Shown here piece after piece: positions 53,806-63,140 of a stretch of DNA of 64,000 nt; position 1 is the first letter of the stretch; each line of letters begins with the position of its first letter. Below the pieces are notes generated by a model. That model saw only the letters and a program-made list of their open reading frames with translations. It searched no databases and was not told where the DNA came from. The stretch comes from Bacteroidota bacterium. GTDB taxonomy: Bacteria > Bacteroidota > Bacteroidia > Cytophagales > Cyclobacteriaceae. Position numbers and translations under genes: made by a program. The DNA lies in the NCBI GenBank assembly GCA_023412765.1, contig JAEZBX010000064.1, forward strand, positions 1 through 64,000. Direction: 5' to 3'.

Positions 53806-56800
53806 TTAAAACCCGACAGACAAGTTAAATCCATAGGAACGAGTAGAAGGGAAACCAAAATACTCGAGGCCTTGGGCACCTGCGTTGGACGAATAGTTAG
53901 ACTCAGGATCCACATTTTCAATATCCTTATAGATGATGGCCAGATTTCTACCAACAAACGAAATGGTAACATTCTGGAACGGAGTCTTGCTTAACATTGT
54001 GCGGGGCAGACTATAGCCCAACGTAAGTTGTCTCAACTTAATGAACGATGCATCGCGGATGAACATATCTGAAATAGCGGTAGACTCACCACCAACATTG
54101 TTCCAGTAAGTTCTTGCTTCGTCTGGAGTGAGGTCTCTGTCAATCGGTGTTTCAGAATTCCTAATTACCCCTGTAACGTGAAGAGGAGCTTCGCCTTCTC
54201 TACCAATAAGTGATTGTTTGTGAAGTCCCCATTGTGTGAGGCGGTTGTTTGTTCCGGAGAAAATGTCTCCACCAAACTTGAAGTCGATCAGCGCGCTCAG
54301 GTTAATACCCTTCCATGTGAAGGAGTTGTTTAAACCACCGGTCCAATCAGGAAGACCATTTCCGATGGGTACGTAGTTACCAGATGCGACGGCTCTTCCA
54401 TCTGATTCAAATATAAGATTGCCATTTGCATCTCTCTGTTGTATGCGACCAGTAATCGTTCCGAAGGGTTGACCAACAATGTGCTTAATGAATACGTTTC
54501 TGGTTCTTGGTTCTTCAAGCGTAAGCTCGGTCAATCCATCAATCAGTTTGAGCACTTTGTTCTTGTTGCGTGCCAGGTTCAAAGAAACATCCCATGTAAT
54601 AGCACCTTGAATTGGAGTACCTGTAAGGAGAATTTCAACACCCTTATTTTCCAGTTCTCCCACGTTTACATCCGTTGTACCGAAACCTGATGCCCTTGAG
54701 ATAGTAGTGCGCAGGATATCTTCAGTTGTTTTCTGGCTGTAGTAAGTCAGATCCACTCCTAAGCGGTTGTTGAAGAAACGTGCATCGATACCAAATTCAA
54801 TTTCAGTTGAAAGTGTTGGAATCAAGTCAGGGTTTGGAATGTTACCATTGTTGCCACCCGCAGAAGAGAATGTTGCCATACTCCGGTCGAGGTGACGATT
54901 GCCGTTGAGTGAATAGGTTAGATTCGCGTCATAAGCACCGATGTTCGCGATACCTACTTGAGCCCAGGAAGCTCTCACTTTACCGAAACTAAGCCATGAA
55001 GGCAATGAACTCATTGCATCAGTAAATACAAAGCTTGCACCCACTGACGGATAGAAGATATAATTCTTTGCCTCAGGATTTAGAACCGAGAACCAGTCTT
55101 GTCTACCAGTCGTAGTTACGAATAGATATCCGTTGAAGCTAAGTTCCGCTGAATAGAACAGAGAGTTGATCTGGCTGCTATTGTAACCGTACTCGTAGTT
55201 CCGTTGTGCAGCATTATTAATGAACGGCTGGAAAGGAACAGTAAATCCATTTCCGTTTGCGCGGATGCGTTCCCAGCTTCTGATCATCTTATTACCCCCG
55301 ACAAATGCGTTGAAGTTGAATTTGTTGAAAGCTTTATCAACTCCGGCCATCCACTCCATGTTCACTTCGCGAACGCGGTCTTCACCTTCGCTCATTGCAC
55401 CACCGAGTTGGTAACCTACACCTTCTGGAGTTAACTGTTGAGTTCTCCTGGTGTACCAGTCCATACCTACACGACCTGATGCGTATAACCAGTCGGTGAT
55501 ATCATAACGAAGTTGGCTGGAAGTGATAATACGATCTCTCTTGTCGCTGTTAACATGTTGCCATGCTGCCCACCATGGGTTCTGACCCCAATTGTTAGCT
55601 GCAGGTAATAATTCCTGTCCAGCAAACTTAGCGGCTCCACCTTGTCCATAGATCAGCAACAGATCAGGATCAACACCTGCAGGGATCGCACCCAGCTTAT
55701 TCGGGTCACCTTTCAGGTCATCGATATTGATGTTAGGTGGTCTTACCCAGATAGCCTGAACAGCATTACCCGGGGAGTCAGAAATTGTAGGACGATTTTT
55801 AGCGTATTCGTTAGAGTATAAGATCTTCGCATTGAAGGAAAGTTTTTCGCCCAACTTGGCATCTGTTGCAAAGCTGAGGTTCAATCTATCATACCCAGAA
55901 TTCGGAATAACACCTGTACTTCTTAAATCAGAAACACCGAAACGGAAATTCTGCTTGTCACCACCGCCGGTGATGGCAATGCTGTTAGTCCATGATTTTC
56001 CAGTTTCATAGTAGCGATCCCAGTTGTCACCAGCATAGCTGTATGGGCGGGTAACGCCATCGATGCCGACTGTAGGGCTGCCATCAAGACGAGGACCCCA
56101 TGACTGTCCACCCCAGTTGAACGCATCTTGCGCACTGGCAGGTTTTGTGGGTACTCCCCCTTGGTGGGTACCTGCACCAAAAGACTTTTGTAATTCGCTG
56201 AGATTATTTACGGTTTCAAAAACAAGGTTGCTATTGAATTCTACACCAATACCTTTTCTGGAAGTACCTCTTTTTGTAACGATGTTGATAACACCATTTC
56301 CACCGCGTGAACCATAAAGAGCTGCAGCATTTGCGCCTTTAAGAACTGTGATAGATTCGATGTCATCAGGATTGATACTCGACATACCATCACCCTGATC
56401 TTGTCCACCCCACAAACCAGCTTGTCCAGGCTGTGTATTGTCCATCGGGATACCATCGACCACATACAAAGGTTGGCCTTGTCCGCCGAGTGATTTGTTA
56501 CCGCGGATAACCACACGGGATGACCCGGCTGGACCAGAGGCAGTTTTGCTTACGTTCACACCGGCAATTCTACCGACAAGTGCATTAGAAAGGTTGTTTT
56601 CGCGGGCTTTTACGAAATTCTCGCCGCCAACTTCTGTAACAGAATATTGGAGTGCTTTCGTGCTGCGTTCCACACCAAGTGCAGTCACCACTACTTCACT
56701 CAGTTCCCGGATGTCTTCCGCCATGGTAACATCTACGGTTGTACGGGTTCCAGCATCTACTTCCTGTGTTGCATATCCAATAAATGAGAAAACCAGTATG

Positions 56801-57009
56801 GTTGATCCATCATTTACGGAGATATTGTAGCGGCCATTAGCATCGGAAGTTGTACCTGCTGATGTGCCCTTTACGATTACGTTTACTCCTGGCATTCCTT
56901 GCCCATTGGAGTCTGAAACAGTTCCTGATATCGTTCTCTGTGCATAAGCCATTGTGCAGCTAAGAACAAAAAACAACATCAAGCTCAAAATTTGGTATTG
57001 TTGTTTCAT
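53806..57009 (-). CDS. SusC/RagA-family TonB-linked outer-membrane transporter
   Basis: A 1067-residue protein of standard SusC length: signal peptide (1-23), CarboxypepD_reg-like domain (about 24-108, RTISGTVSDSNGQGMPGVNV), plug domain with LSNALVGRIAGVNVSK, GQGQPLYVVDGIPMDN and VLKGANAAALYGSRGGNGVI (about 135-240), then a 22-strand barrel ending FNLSVGF. It imports the ligand captured by SusD with TonB energy. No ECF sigma factor or anti-sigma gene is near. The 365-bp gap upstream holds a heptamer array and no recognisable promoter. Confidence 0.95.
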   Translation of the reverse strand: MKQQYQILSLMLFFVLSCTMAYAQRTISGTVSDSNGQGMPGVNVIVKGTSAGTTSDANGRYNISVNDGSTILVFSFIGYATQEVDAGTRTTVDVTMAEDIRELSEVVVTALGVERSTKALQYSVTEVGGENFVKARENNLSNALVGRIAGVNVSKTASGPAGSSRVVIRGNKSLGGQGQPLYVVDGIPMDNTQPGQAGLWGGQDQGDGMSSINPDDIESITVLKGANAAALYGSRGGNGVINIVTKRGTSRKGIGVEFNSNLVFETVNNLSELQKSFGAGTHQGGVPTKPASAQDAFNWGGQSWGPRLDGSPTVGIDGVTRPYSYAGDNWDRYYETGKSWTNSIAITGGGDKQNFRFGVSDLRSTGVIPNSGYDRLNLSFATDAKLGEKLSFNAKILYSNEYAKNRPTISDSPGNAVQAIWVRPPNINIDDLKGDPNKLGAIPAGVDPDLLLIYGQGGAAKFAGQELLPAANNWGQNPWWAAWQHVNSDKRDRIITSSQLRYDITDWLYASGRVGMDWYTRRTQQLTPEGVGYQLGGAMSEGEDRVREVNMEWMAGVDKAFNKFNFNAFVGGNKMIRSWERIRANGNGFTVPFQPFINNAAQRNYEYGYNSSQINSLFYSAELSFNGYLFVTTTGRQDWFSVLNPEAKNYIFYPSVGASFVFTDAMSSLPSWLSFGKVRASWAQVGIANIGAYDANLTYSLNGNRHLDRSMATFSSAGGNNGNIPNPDLIPTLSTEIEFGIDARFFNNRLGVDLTYYSQKTTEDILRTTISRASGFGTTDVNVGELENKGVEILLTGTPIQGAITWDVSLNLARNKNKVLKLIDGLTELTLEEPRTRNVFIKHIVGQPFGTITGRIQQRDANGNLIFESDGRAVASGNYVPIGNGLPDWTGGLNNSFTWKGINLSALIDFKFGGDIFSGTNNRLTQWGLHKQSLIGREGEAPLHVTGVIRNSETPIDRDLTPDEARTYWNNVGGESTAISDMFIRDASFIKLRQLTLGYSLPRTMLSKTPFQNVTISFVGRNLAIIYKDIENVDPESNYSSNAGAQGLEYFGFPSTRSYGFNLSVGF

Positions 57010-57275
57010 ATTATGGTTAGGGTTTATTAAAAATTTTAGATAGTGTGATCTCGCGAGGCAGCCTTGACCCCACAGAGACAGGGATTGTTTAGTAGTCTAT
57101 ATCTTCATAGAGTTTTGGGGTTTTGGGATTTCAAGGGAATGTGCAATCGAATGTAGAAAAAAATTTCTGGAAAATTAATATTTTGTTAAAAACGTTACAC
57201 GGATGGTTAGGCACACAAACTATTGGAATGGACTTTATGATGTTTAGGAATGGATTATGGTATAGTCGGAAACGA

Positions 57276-57303
57276 GGAATAAGGAATAAGGTATAAGGAA
57301 GTA
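57276..57303. repeat. heptamer array GGAATAA, GGAATAA, GGTATAA, GGAAGTA
   Basis: Four heptamers of the GGAATAA/GGTATAA family lie in the gap between kup (whose stop codon lies at the right end of the gap) and the susC start. I see nothing else in 57010-57374. Confidence 0.62.
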
Positions 57304-57374
57304 GGGAACGTGCAATATTATAACAATCGTAGTTGCAGCAATCTGCTGTGTTTTACTTGTTTGATAATTTTAAC

Positions 57375-59330
57375 TCATTCGCGCTCCCGCTTGATCTTTA
57401 TTTTTGCGACGGGGCCAACCTGGATGGGTACTTTTTCAATTTCAAGGTTTGCTGCCTCAATTCCGTAAAGCTCTTCGGTTGACAGGCTGTGTTCCTTCAA
57501 TAAACGGTAACCTTGAATTATCACACGGTCGAAACTAGATATTTCACTATCCGACGACGCCCAGGAATGGATGATCACAAATTTAAAATCGCCCATCATA
57601 CTATACTTATGAAGTGATGGATAGGGGCTAACAAGATCGATCTCTCCCGAATCTGCCATCTCGTGGATTATTTTATTAAATATCAGATTGACCCGATGAT
57701 CGGTCTTAAATCCAAGCCTGAGACGAATGAAAAAACACTTTTTTGGTATGATCGTGTCTACGGAATATTTACTTGTGAATGGGCTGTCAACTGTGTCAAC
57801 GTGAAGGAACCAATAAATATCGGCGCGCTTTGGACGCTTCTTAAAGATTGAATAAATGATATTCGAGTCTATGTATCTTTTACTATCAGCGACGGCAAGG
57901 TAAACCAGGTTAGTTGCCTCCTTAGGGATGGTCGTATCGGCCTGCAGATCCTGGATCATTCCCACGTAATGCTTCAAATCGACAAATTCGGTGTGTAACT
58001 CGCGCAGCCTTCGCGCCCGCAACAGAATGAACATCATCAAAAAAAACAATGATGCGATGATAAATGTGAACCAACCTCCGTGACTAAACTTGCTCAGATT
58101 CGAAACCAGAAAGGCTCCTTCAATCGAGAAAAATAAAAGTCCCAGCCCAATTGCCCCAAGAGTCGACTTTCGCGAGACCCCAAAATAGAATACCAATAAG
58201 GAAGAGGTCATCAGCATGTCGAAGGTAATGGCAAAACCATACGCACCAACCATCCGGCTAGACTCCTTGAAAATGAAGACCACCAGAATGCATCCCACCA
58301 TCAGGATCCAGTTGATCGCCGGCACATAAATCTGACCCTTAAGTTGATTTGGATATCGCACGCGGGTTGCAGGCCAAAGTTTGAGCTTCATAGCTTCATT
58401 TACCATGGTAAAGGTTCCTGAAATCAATCCCTGGCTGGCAATAATTGTGGCGAAAGTGGCGAGTACAATTCCAAAGATCAGGAAGCCACCATCCATTATT
58501 TCAAAAAAGGGTATCCGGCCATGCAGTGTGTCTCCACCATGATCCAACAGCCATGCACCTTGACCAAAATAGCTGAAGAGCAAAGAAATTTTCACAAAAA
58601 CCCAACTAACCCGGATGTTCGCTTTTCCAACGTGGCCCAGATCGGAATACATTGCTTCCGCACCTGTTGTGCAGAGAAATACTGCACCCAGGATCCAGAA
58701 GCCACCTGGATACTTCACCAAAAGATCAAATGCATAAGCCGGGTTTACTGCGCGCAACACGCCGGGATTCTGAAAGAGGTGTATCGCGCCAAAAATTCCG
58801 ATAGAGAGAAACCATAGTAGCATTATCGGACCGAATATGCGCCCGACTACGCCGGCGCCGAATTGCTGGAAAATAAAGATAGCAACCAGGATTACGATTA
58901 CAATGGAGATAATGGTATTGGTTGATACGGGATGGAGCAACCTAATACCTTCGATCGCAGATGTTACGCTGATCGCCGGCGTAATAAATCCGTCAGCGAT
59001 GAGTGTAGCACAGCCGATAACCGCGGGATAAATAACCCACTTTGCTTTGTAACGCCGAACCAGCGCATATAGCGCAAAAATTCCACCTTCACCCTTGTTG
59101 TCTGCATTAAGGGCAAAGTACACATATTTGAAAGTTGTAATCAGTGTGAGTGTCCAAAGAACACATGAAAGGCCACCCAGGATAAGATCTTCGGTAATTG
59201 GGTGGTCCCCGACGATGAATCTGAAGGTGTATATTGGTGATGTACCGATATCTCCATAGATAATGCCCAGGGAGACTAGTATGCCGGCAGTGGATAGGGG
59301 TGGAGCGTGTTTGTCGTTTGAGGTGGCCAT
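57375..59330 (-). CDS. kup: Kup-family potassium uptake transporter
   Basis: A 651-residue K+/H+ symporter: 12 predicted helices in the first 450 residues, starting with the family signature GIIYGDIGTSPIYTFRF (about 18-34), and the YALVRRYKAKWVIYPAVIG region, followed by a cytosolic C-terminal domain (about 450-651). The length fits E. coli Kup. Its ATG follows the ndh stop codon with no gap, so it belongs to the same transcript. It brings K+ into the cell. Confidence 0.94.
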   Translation of the reverse strand: MATSNDKHAPPLSTAGILVSLGIIYGDIGTSPIYTFRFIVGDHPITEDLILGGLSCVLWTLTLITTFKYVYFALNADNKGEGGIFALYALVRRYKAKWVIYPAVIGCATLIADGFITPAISVTSAIEGIRLLHPVSTNTIISIVIVILVAIFIFQQFGAGVVGRIFGPIMLLWFLSIGIFGAIHLFQNPGVLRAVNPAYAFDLLVKYPGGFWILGAVFLCTTGAEAMYSDLGHVGKANIRVSWVFVKISLLFSYFGQGAWLLDHGGDTLHGRIPFFEIMDGGFLIFGIVLATFATIIASQGLISGTFTMVNEAMKLKLWPATRVRYPNQLKGQIYVPAINWILMVGCILVVFIFKESSRMVGAYGFAITFDMLMTSSLLVFYFGVSRKSTLGAIGLGLLFFSIEGAFLVSNLSKFSHGGWFTFIIASLFFLMMFILLRARRLRELHTEFVDLKHYVGMIQDLQADTTIPKEATNLVYLAVADSKRYIDSNIIYSIFKKRPKRADIYWFLHVDTVDSPFTSKYSVDTIIPKKCFFIRLRLGFKTDHRVNLIFNKIIHEMADSGEIDLVSPYPSLHKYSMMGDFKFVIIHSWASSDSEISSFDRVIIQGYRLLKEHSLSTEELYGIEAANLEIEKVPIQVGPVAKIKIKRERE

Positions 59331-60638
59331 TTATTGCACGCCGTCTTTAGGACGGGCCATTATAAGTCGGTTACTCTTATCGTAAGAGAAGTAGCTCCAT
59401 AACCAGGAAAGCAAAACGAAAAATTTGTTTCTGAAACCAATGAGTGAGATCAGATGGACAAACATCCAGATAAACCATGCTAAAAATCCCTGGGTCCGAA
59501 ACGCGGGCAAATCTACAACGGCACGATTTCTTCCCACGGTAGCCATCGAACCCTGATGCTTGTACCGGAACGGCTTCATTTCCTTCTTCTGGATCAGCCG
59601 TTTTATATTTTTAGCGACGAGGCGTCCTTGCTGCATCGCCGGCGGCGCGACCTGGGGATGTCCGCTTGCATATGCAGGATCGCCTGATTCCATAATGCAC
59701 GCGTCGCCGATGGCAAAGATATTCTCGTGGCCTTTCACCCGGTTAAATTCGTCAACCTGGATCCTGCCTCCCCGCCCTATGGATTCCGCATTTATTCCGT
59801 TGATGGGCTGACCCCGAACTCCCGCAGCCCAGATCAAATTTCTGCTAATCAGTTTCTCACCGTTCGAGAAAGTTACCTCATATCCGTCATAAGACTTAAC
59901 CGCACAATTCAGGTGGATATTCACACCCATTTTTTCCAAGTACTGTTGCGCTTTCCTCGCGGAGACATCAGACATCCCATTCAATAGTCGCGGGGTCGCT
60001 TCGACCAGGTGAATGTCCATTTTGTTTAATTCCAGCTCCTTGTAATCATTCGGGAATACATGTCTTTTAAGTTCTGAAATTGCTCCAGCCAGTTCGACGC
60101 CCGTGGGGCCTCCGCCCACAATTACTACATCGATGAGGCTGTCCATCAATTCCTCGTCGTCAGTTAGCAAAGCAGTTTCAAAGTTTCGAATGATAATATT
60201 CCTAAGCTTTATAGCGTCTATGATTGTCTTCATCGGATGAGCTAACTGCTCGACATCTTTCATGCCGTAGAAATTGGTAGTCGCACCGTTGGCTATCACA
60301 AGGTAGTCGTATCTAAGTCCTCCAATCGAAGTTTCAATGTAATTTTCTTCAGGTTTGATCTGTGTGACCTCTCCAAGCCGAAAGAAGAAGTCTTCCTGAT
60401 TTGCAAAACGCTTCCGAAAAGGGAAAACGATCGAACTAGTTTCCAGTCCGGATGTGGCTACCTGGTAGAGCAAGGGTTGGAAGCAGTGATGATTATACTT
60501 GTCAAACAGTACAGTCTGTGCTTTGAATCCGTTCAAGCCTTTGGCAACTTCCAGACCTCCGAAACCGCCTCCGATGATAATAATGCGGGGCTTGCCCAGG
60601 TCTGCGATTCGGGTTCGCGTTTTGATCAATTTGGGCAT
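59331..60638 (-). CDS. ndh: type II NADH dehydrogenase (NAD(P)/FAD oxidoreductase)
   Basis: A 435-residue flavoprotein: FAD-binding IIIIGGGFGGLEVAKGL (about 19-35), the second dinucleotide-binding VVIVGGGPTGVELAGAISE (about 165-183), and the FAD-closing AIGDACIMES segment. A hydrophobic C-terminal pair (about 375-420) is consistent with monotopic membrane binding. It oxidises NADH and reduces menaquinone without pumping protons. It is followed with zero spacing by kup. A promoter with both elements lies upstream. Confidence 0.9.
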   Translation of the reverse strand: MPKLIKTRTRIADLGKPRIIIIGGGFGGLEVAKGLNGFKAQTVLFDKYNHHCFQPLLYQVATSGLETSSIVFPFRKRFANQEDFFFRLGEVTQIKPEENYIETSIGGLRYDYLVIANGATTNFYGMKDVEQLAHPMKTIIDAIKLRNIIIRNFETALLTDDEELMDSLIDVVIVGGGPTGVELAGAISELKRHVFPNDYKELELNKMDIHLVEATPRLLNGMSDVSARKAQQYLEKMGVNIHLNCAVKSYDGYEVTFSNGEKLISRNLIWAAGVRGQPINGINAESIGRGGRIQVDEFNRVKGHENIFAIGDACIMESGDPAYASGHPQVAPPAMQQGRLVAKNIKRLIQKKEMKPFRYKHQGSMATVGRNRAVVDLPAFRTQGFLAWFIWMFVHLISLIGFRNKFFVLLSWLWSYFSYDKSNRLIMARPKDGVQ

Positions 60639-60666
60639 GAATTCGTGGGCAATTTCAAAACGGGGG

Positions 60667-60696
60667 CAAATTTAGCTTCCTTTGTACAAAGGCAAA
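60667..60696 (-). promoter_or_regulatory. Bacteroidota-type promoter of ndh-kup
   Basis: On the minus strand TTTTG at about 60697-60693 precedes TAAATTTG (60674-60667) by 18 nt, an exact TAnnTTTG match. Transcription would start near 60660, about 22 nt before the ndh ATG. Confidence 0.5.
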
Positions 60697-60806
60697 AAGA
60701 AAACCCAATAATGTTGTGGTTGTTCAACTGGCGCCCGGAAAGGCGGATCATCGCGTGAAAAAAAATATTTTTGAGTCAGCAGACCCGTTTAAAAATAAAT
60801 GAACCG

Positions 60807-60814
60807 TATTTTTG
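60807..60814 (+). promoter_or_regulatory. candidate -7 element TATTTTTG of the coiled-coil lipoprotein gene
   Basis: An exact TAnnTTTG match 24 nt before the ATG at 60838; a second TATTTTTG lies at 60766-60773. Its position downstream of the in-frame ATG at 60799 supports the start at 60838. Confidence 0.35.
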
Positions 60815-60837
60815 CTAGTAAACTAAATCGACTCCTT

Positions 60838-61584
60838 ATGACCAAAAAACTAATCTTTGTTCTTCCTATAGCAGCTTTGTTGGCCGGATGTGGCTCTAAT
60901 GAGAAGGAGGTAATGCAAACGAAAATAGATTCTTTGACCTTGGAATTAGAAACTAGTCAGCAGATGGCGCAAACATTGACGGAAGTCGGTGCAATGATGG
61001 ATTCCATCGACGCCAGCCGTCAGCTTCTTCGGGTCAATATGGTCGAAGGAACAACGTTCGCGGATTATAAAGACCGCATGAAGGATATAAACGGTTATGT
61101 AAAAGAGACTCAGAAAAAAATCGATGAGCTCGAAACCAACCTAAAGAGTTCAAAATCAAGCTCCAATGCATACGCTAAAACGATAAAACAATTGAGAGCG
61201 GACCTGGAAGCAACAACAAAAGAAATTGCCAGCCTGCAGGAACAAGTAGATAAATACCGTAACGAGAATCAAAACCTGATCACTACAGTAGGGATGCAGG
61301 AGGCTGAACTTACGGACAAACAGGCGCAGATTGAGACAAAAACACAGGAACTTGCTTTGATCGAAGCACGGGTTCAGGAACTGATGATCCAAAGCAAGAT
61401 GAGTGAAGCTGATGCTTACTATGCACGAGCTCAGGCTGTGGAAGAAGCTGCAAATCGTACAAAACTAGCTCCCCGCAAGAAAAAGGAAACGCTACGGGAA
61501 GCTGTGGAACTATACAAAAAAGCGCTATCTCTCGGAAAGAACGAGGCACAAGATAATATTGCCGCGTTAGAGGAAAGGCTTTAG
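60838..61584 (+). CDS. coiled-coil lipoprotein
   Basis: About 248 residues from the ATG at 60838, with signal and lipobox LLAGC (Cys18). The longer frame from 60799 would place a hydrophilic extension before the signal. Most of the mature protein (about 22-200) is a continuous coiled coil rich in Glu, Lys and Gln (for example KIDSLTLELETSQQMAQTL and EIASLQEQVDKYRNENQNLI), and the C-terminal 45 residues form an alpha-helical pair (SEADAYYARAQAVEEAANR). No enzyme motif is present. A spacer or scaffold role in the envelope is plausible. It is followed by paired heptamer arrays. Confidence 0.75.
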   Translation: MTKKLIFVLPIAALLAGCGSNEKEVMQTKIDSLTLELETSQQMAQTLTEVGAMMDSIDASRQLLRVNMVEGTTFADYKDRMKDINGYVKETQKKIDELETNLKSSKSSSNAYAKTIKQLRADLEATTKEIASLQEQVDKYRNENQNLITTVGMQEAELTDKQAQIETKTQELALIEARVQELMIQSKMSEADAYYARAQAVEEAANRTKLAPRKKKETLREAVELYKKALSLGKNEAQDNIAALEERL

Positions 61585-61594
61585 GCACGTATAA

Positions 61595-61702
61595 GGAATA
61601 AGGTATAGGGTATAAGGTATAAGGAGGTGGGTGCAAATAAACTATTGGAAATTTTGACCTTTGCTTACGAGCGCACCTTACACCATATACCTTATACCCT
61701 GT
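61595..61702. repeat. heptamer array (GGAATAA, GGTATAG, GGTATAA x2) with inverted copy
   Basis: GGAATAA, GGTATAG, GGTATAA, GGTATAA run from 61595 to 61622, just after the lipoprotein stop codon. A complementary array CCTTACA, CCATATA, CCTTATA lies at about 61676-61696, so the two can pair as a hairpin just upstream of the CorC-like gene. Confidence 0.72.
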
Positions 61703-61733
61703 TTCCAGGTTCGCTGTCACCCGATACCCAGTT

Positions 61734-63029
61734 ATGACCCTTGACGTCATAATTACTTTAGCCCTTGTCCTGCTAAATGGTTTTTTCGTAGCTGCGGAAT
61801 TCGCGATCGTTAAAGTAAGGTCCTCACAGATAGCCCTCGAAAAGGGAAACCTTTCGAAGAGGGCTGCCGAAAATATAATCAATAACCTTGATGGCTATCT
61901 TGCTGCAACACAGCTTGGAATAACACTTGCCAGTCTTGGCCTTGGCTGGGTCGGCGAAGATGTTATGTCTGAGATTATCTTGCGTACAATGTCAGCCCTG
62001 GGGCTAACGATAAGCGAGTCTCTGGCGCACAGCATTTCACTCCCGATAGCTTTCGCTATCCTTACAATTTTACATATTGTGTTCGGTGAGCTTGCGCCGA
62101 AGTCGCTGGCAATACGATACCCAACCTCTACGACTTTAAAGATCTCATTACCATTAAGATTGTTCTACACGATTTTCCGGCCGTTCATTTGGCTGCTGAA
62201 TGGTTTTGCCAATATGATTCTCCGGATGTTTGGTGTTAAACCGATCAGTGAACAGGAAATCCATTCGGAGGAGGAGTTGAGACTCATTATTGCCGAAAGC
62301 GAAGAGGGTGGTGCAATTGAACCCGAGGAACGGGAACTTATCCAAAATGTTTTTGACTTTGACGATCGGATTGTAAGGCAGGTAATGGTGCCACGTGTCA
62401 AGATAAGTGGCCTCCGGGCAACGTTTACTCTCCAGGAAGCGATGGACGTGATCTTGAAGGAAGGCTATTCACGTTATCCGGTTTTCGAAAACTCCCTTGA
62501 TGAGATCATCGGTATTGTTCATGCGAAAGATGTTCTTACCGCATACTTTCAGAAAACAGATAAGACGCTAAAAGAAGTGATGCGCCCTGCACATTTTATA
62601 CCGGAGAGCAAACCGATTGATGCATTGCTTCGCGAATTTCAGAGAAGGAAAACACAGATGGCAATTGTGGTCAGTGAATTTGGCGGGACGATCGGCATTA
62701 TTACACTCGAAGATATCCTGGAAGAACTGGTTGGGGAAATCCAGGATGAGCATGATCACGAACAACAGATTGTTACACTCCTCGACAAGCAAGTGTATCA
62801 GGTGGTGGCGCAATCCTCGATCCATGATATTAACAAATTTATCGAAGTACCTTTTGCTGAATCTGAAGATTACGAAACGCTATCCGGGATGATTACCTAT
62901 TACAGGTCTGCGATCAAAGAGGGTGATACCTTTTCGCTAGGCGGTTACAAATTCAAGATTCTTAAACTAAACAAAACTCTACCTGAACTTGTCGAGATAA
63001 GATTGGAAGCGGAGGAAGCAACAGATTGA
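61734..63029 (+). CDS. CorC/HlyC-CNNM-type transporter protein (DUF21-CBS-CorC)
   Basis: A 431-residue protein with four membrane helices in a DUF21/CNNM domain (about 1-190, with GFFVAAEFAIVKVR and ATQLGITLASLGLGWVGED), two CBS domains (about 205-330, VMVPRVKISGL and YSRYPVFENSLDEIIGIVHAKD), and a C-terminal CorC_HlyC domain (about 345-425). Members of the family transport or regulate divalent cations, mainly Mg2+. It is followed on the opposite strand by CorA across a heptamer array. Confidence 0.92.
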   Translation: MTLDVIITLALVLLNGFFVAAEFAIVKVRSSQIALEKGNLSKRAAENIINNLDGYLAATQLGITLASLGLGWVGEDVMSEIILRTMSALGLTISESLAHSISLPIAFAILTILHIVFGELAPKSLAIRYPTSTTLKISLPLRLFYTIFRPFIWLLNGFANMILRMFGVKPISEQEIHSEEELRLIIAESEEGGAIEPEERELIQNVFDFDDRIVRQVMVPRVKISGLRATFTLQEAMDVILKEGYSRYPVFENSLDEIIGIVHAKDVLTAYFQKTDKTLKEVMRPAHFIPESKPIDALLREFQRRKTQMAIVVSEFGGTIGIITLEDILEELVGEIQDEHDHEQQIVTLLDKQVYQVVAQSSIHDINKFIEVPFAESEDYETLSGMITYYRSAIKEGDTFSLGGYKFKILKLNKTLPELVEIRLEAEEATD

Positions 63030-63030
63030 T

Positions 63031-63140
63031 AGTTTAAAGTTTAAAGTTTAAAGTTTAAGGTTTGAGGTTTGAGGTTTGAGGTTGCGCACGATTCAAAATC
63101 GAGCGAACTATTAACTATTAACAAATAACCATTAACTAAT
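63031..63140. repeat. heptamer arrays AGTTTAA x4, GGTTTGA x3, then composite element abutting corA stop
   Basis: AGTTTAA four times (63031-63058) and GGTTTGA three times (63059-63079) start one base after the CorC-like stop codon. At 63106-63140, five 7-mers (AACTATT twice, AACAAAT, AACCATT, AACTAAT) end exactly at the corA stop codon. On the minus strand they are followed by GTTCGCTCGAT, the same order as in the copies at 13465 and 16704. Confidence 0.78.
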
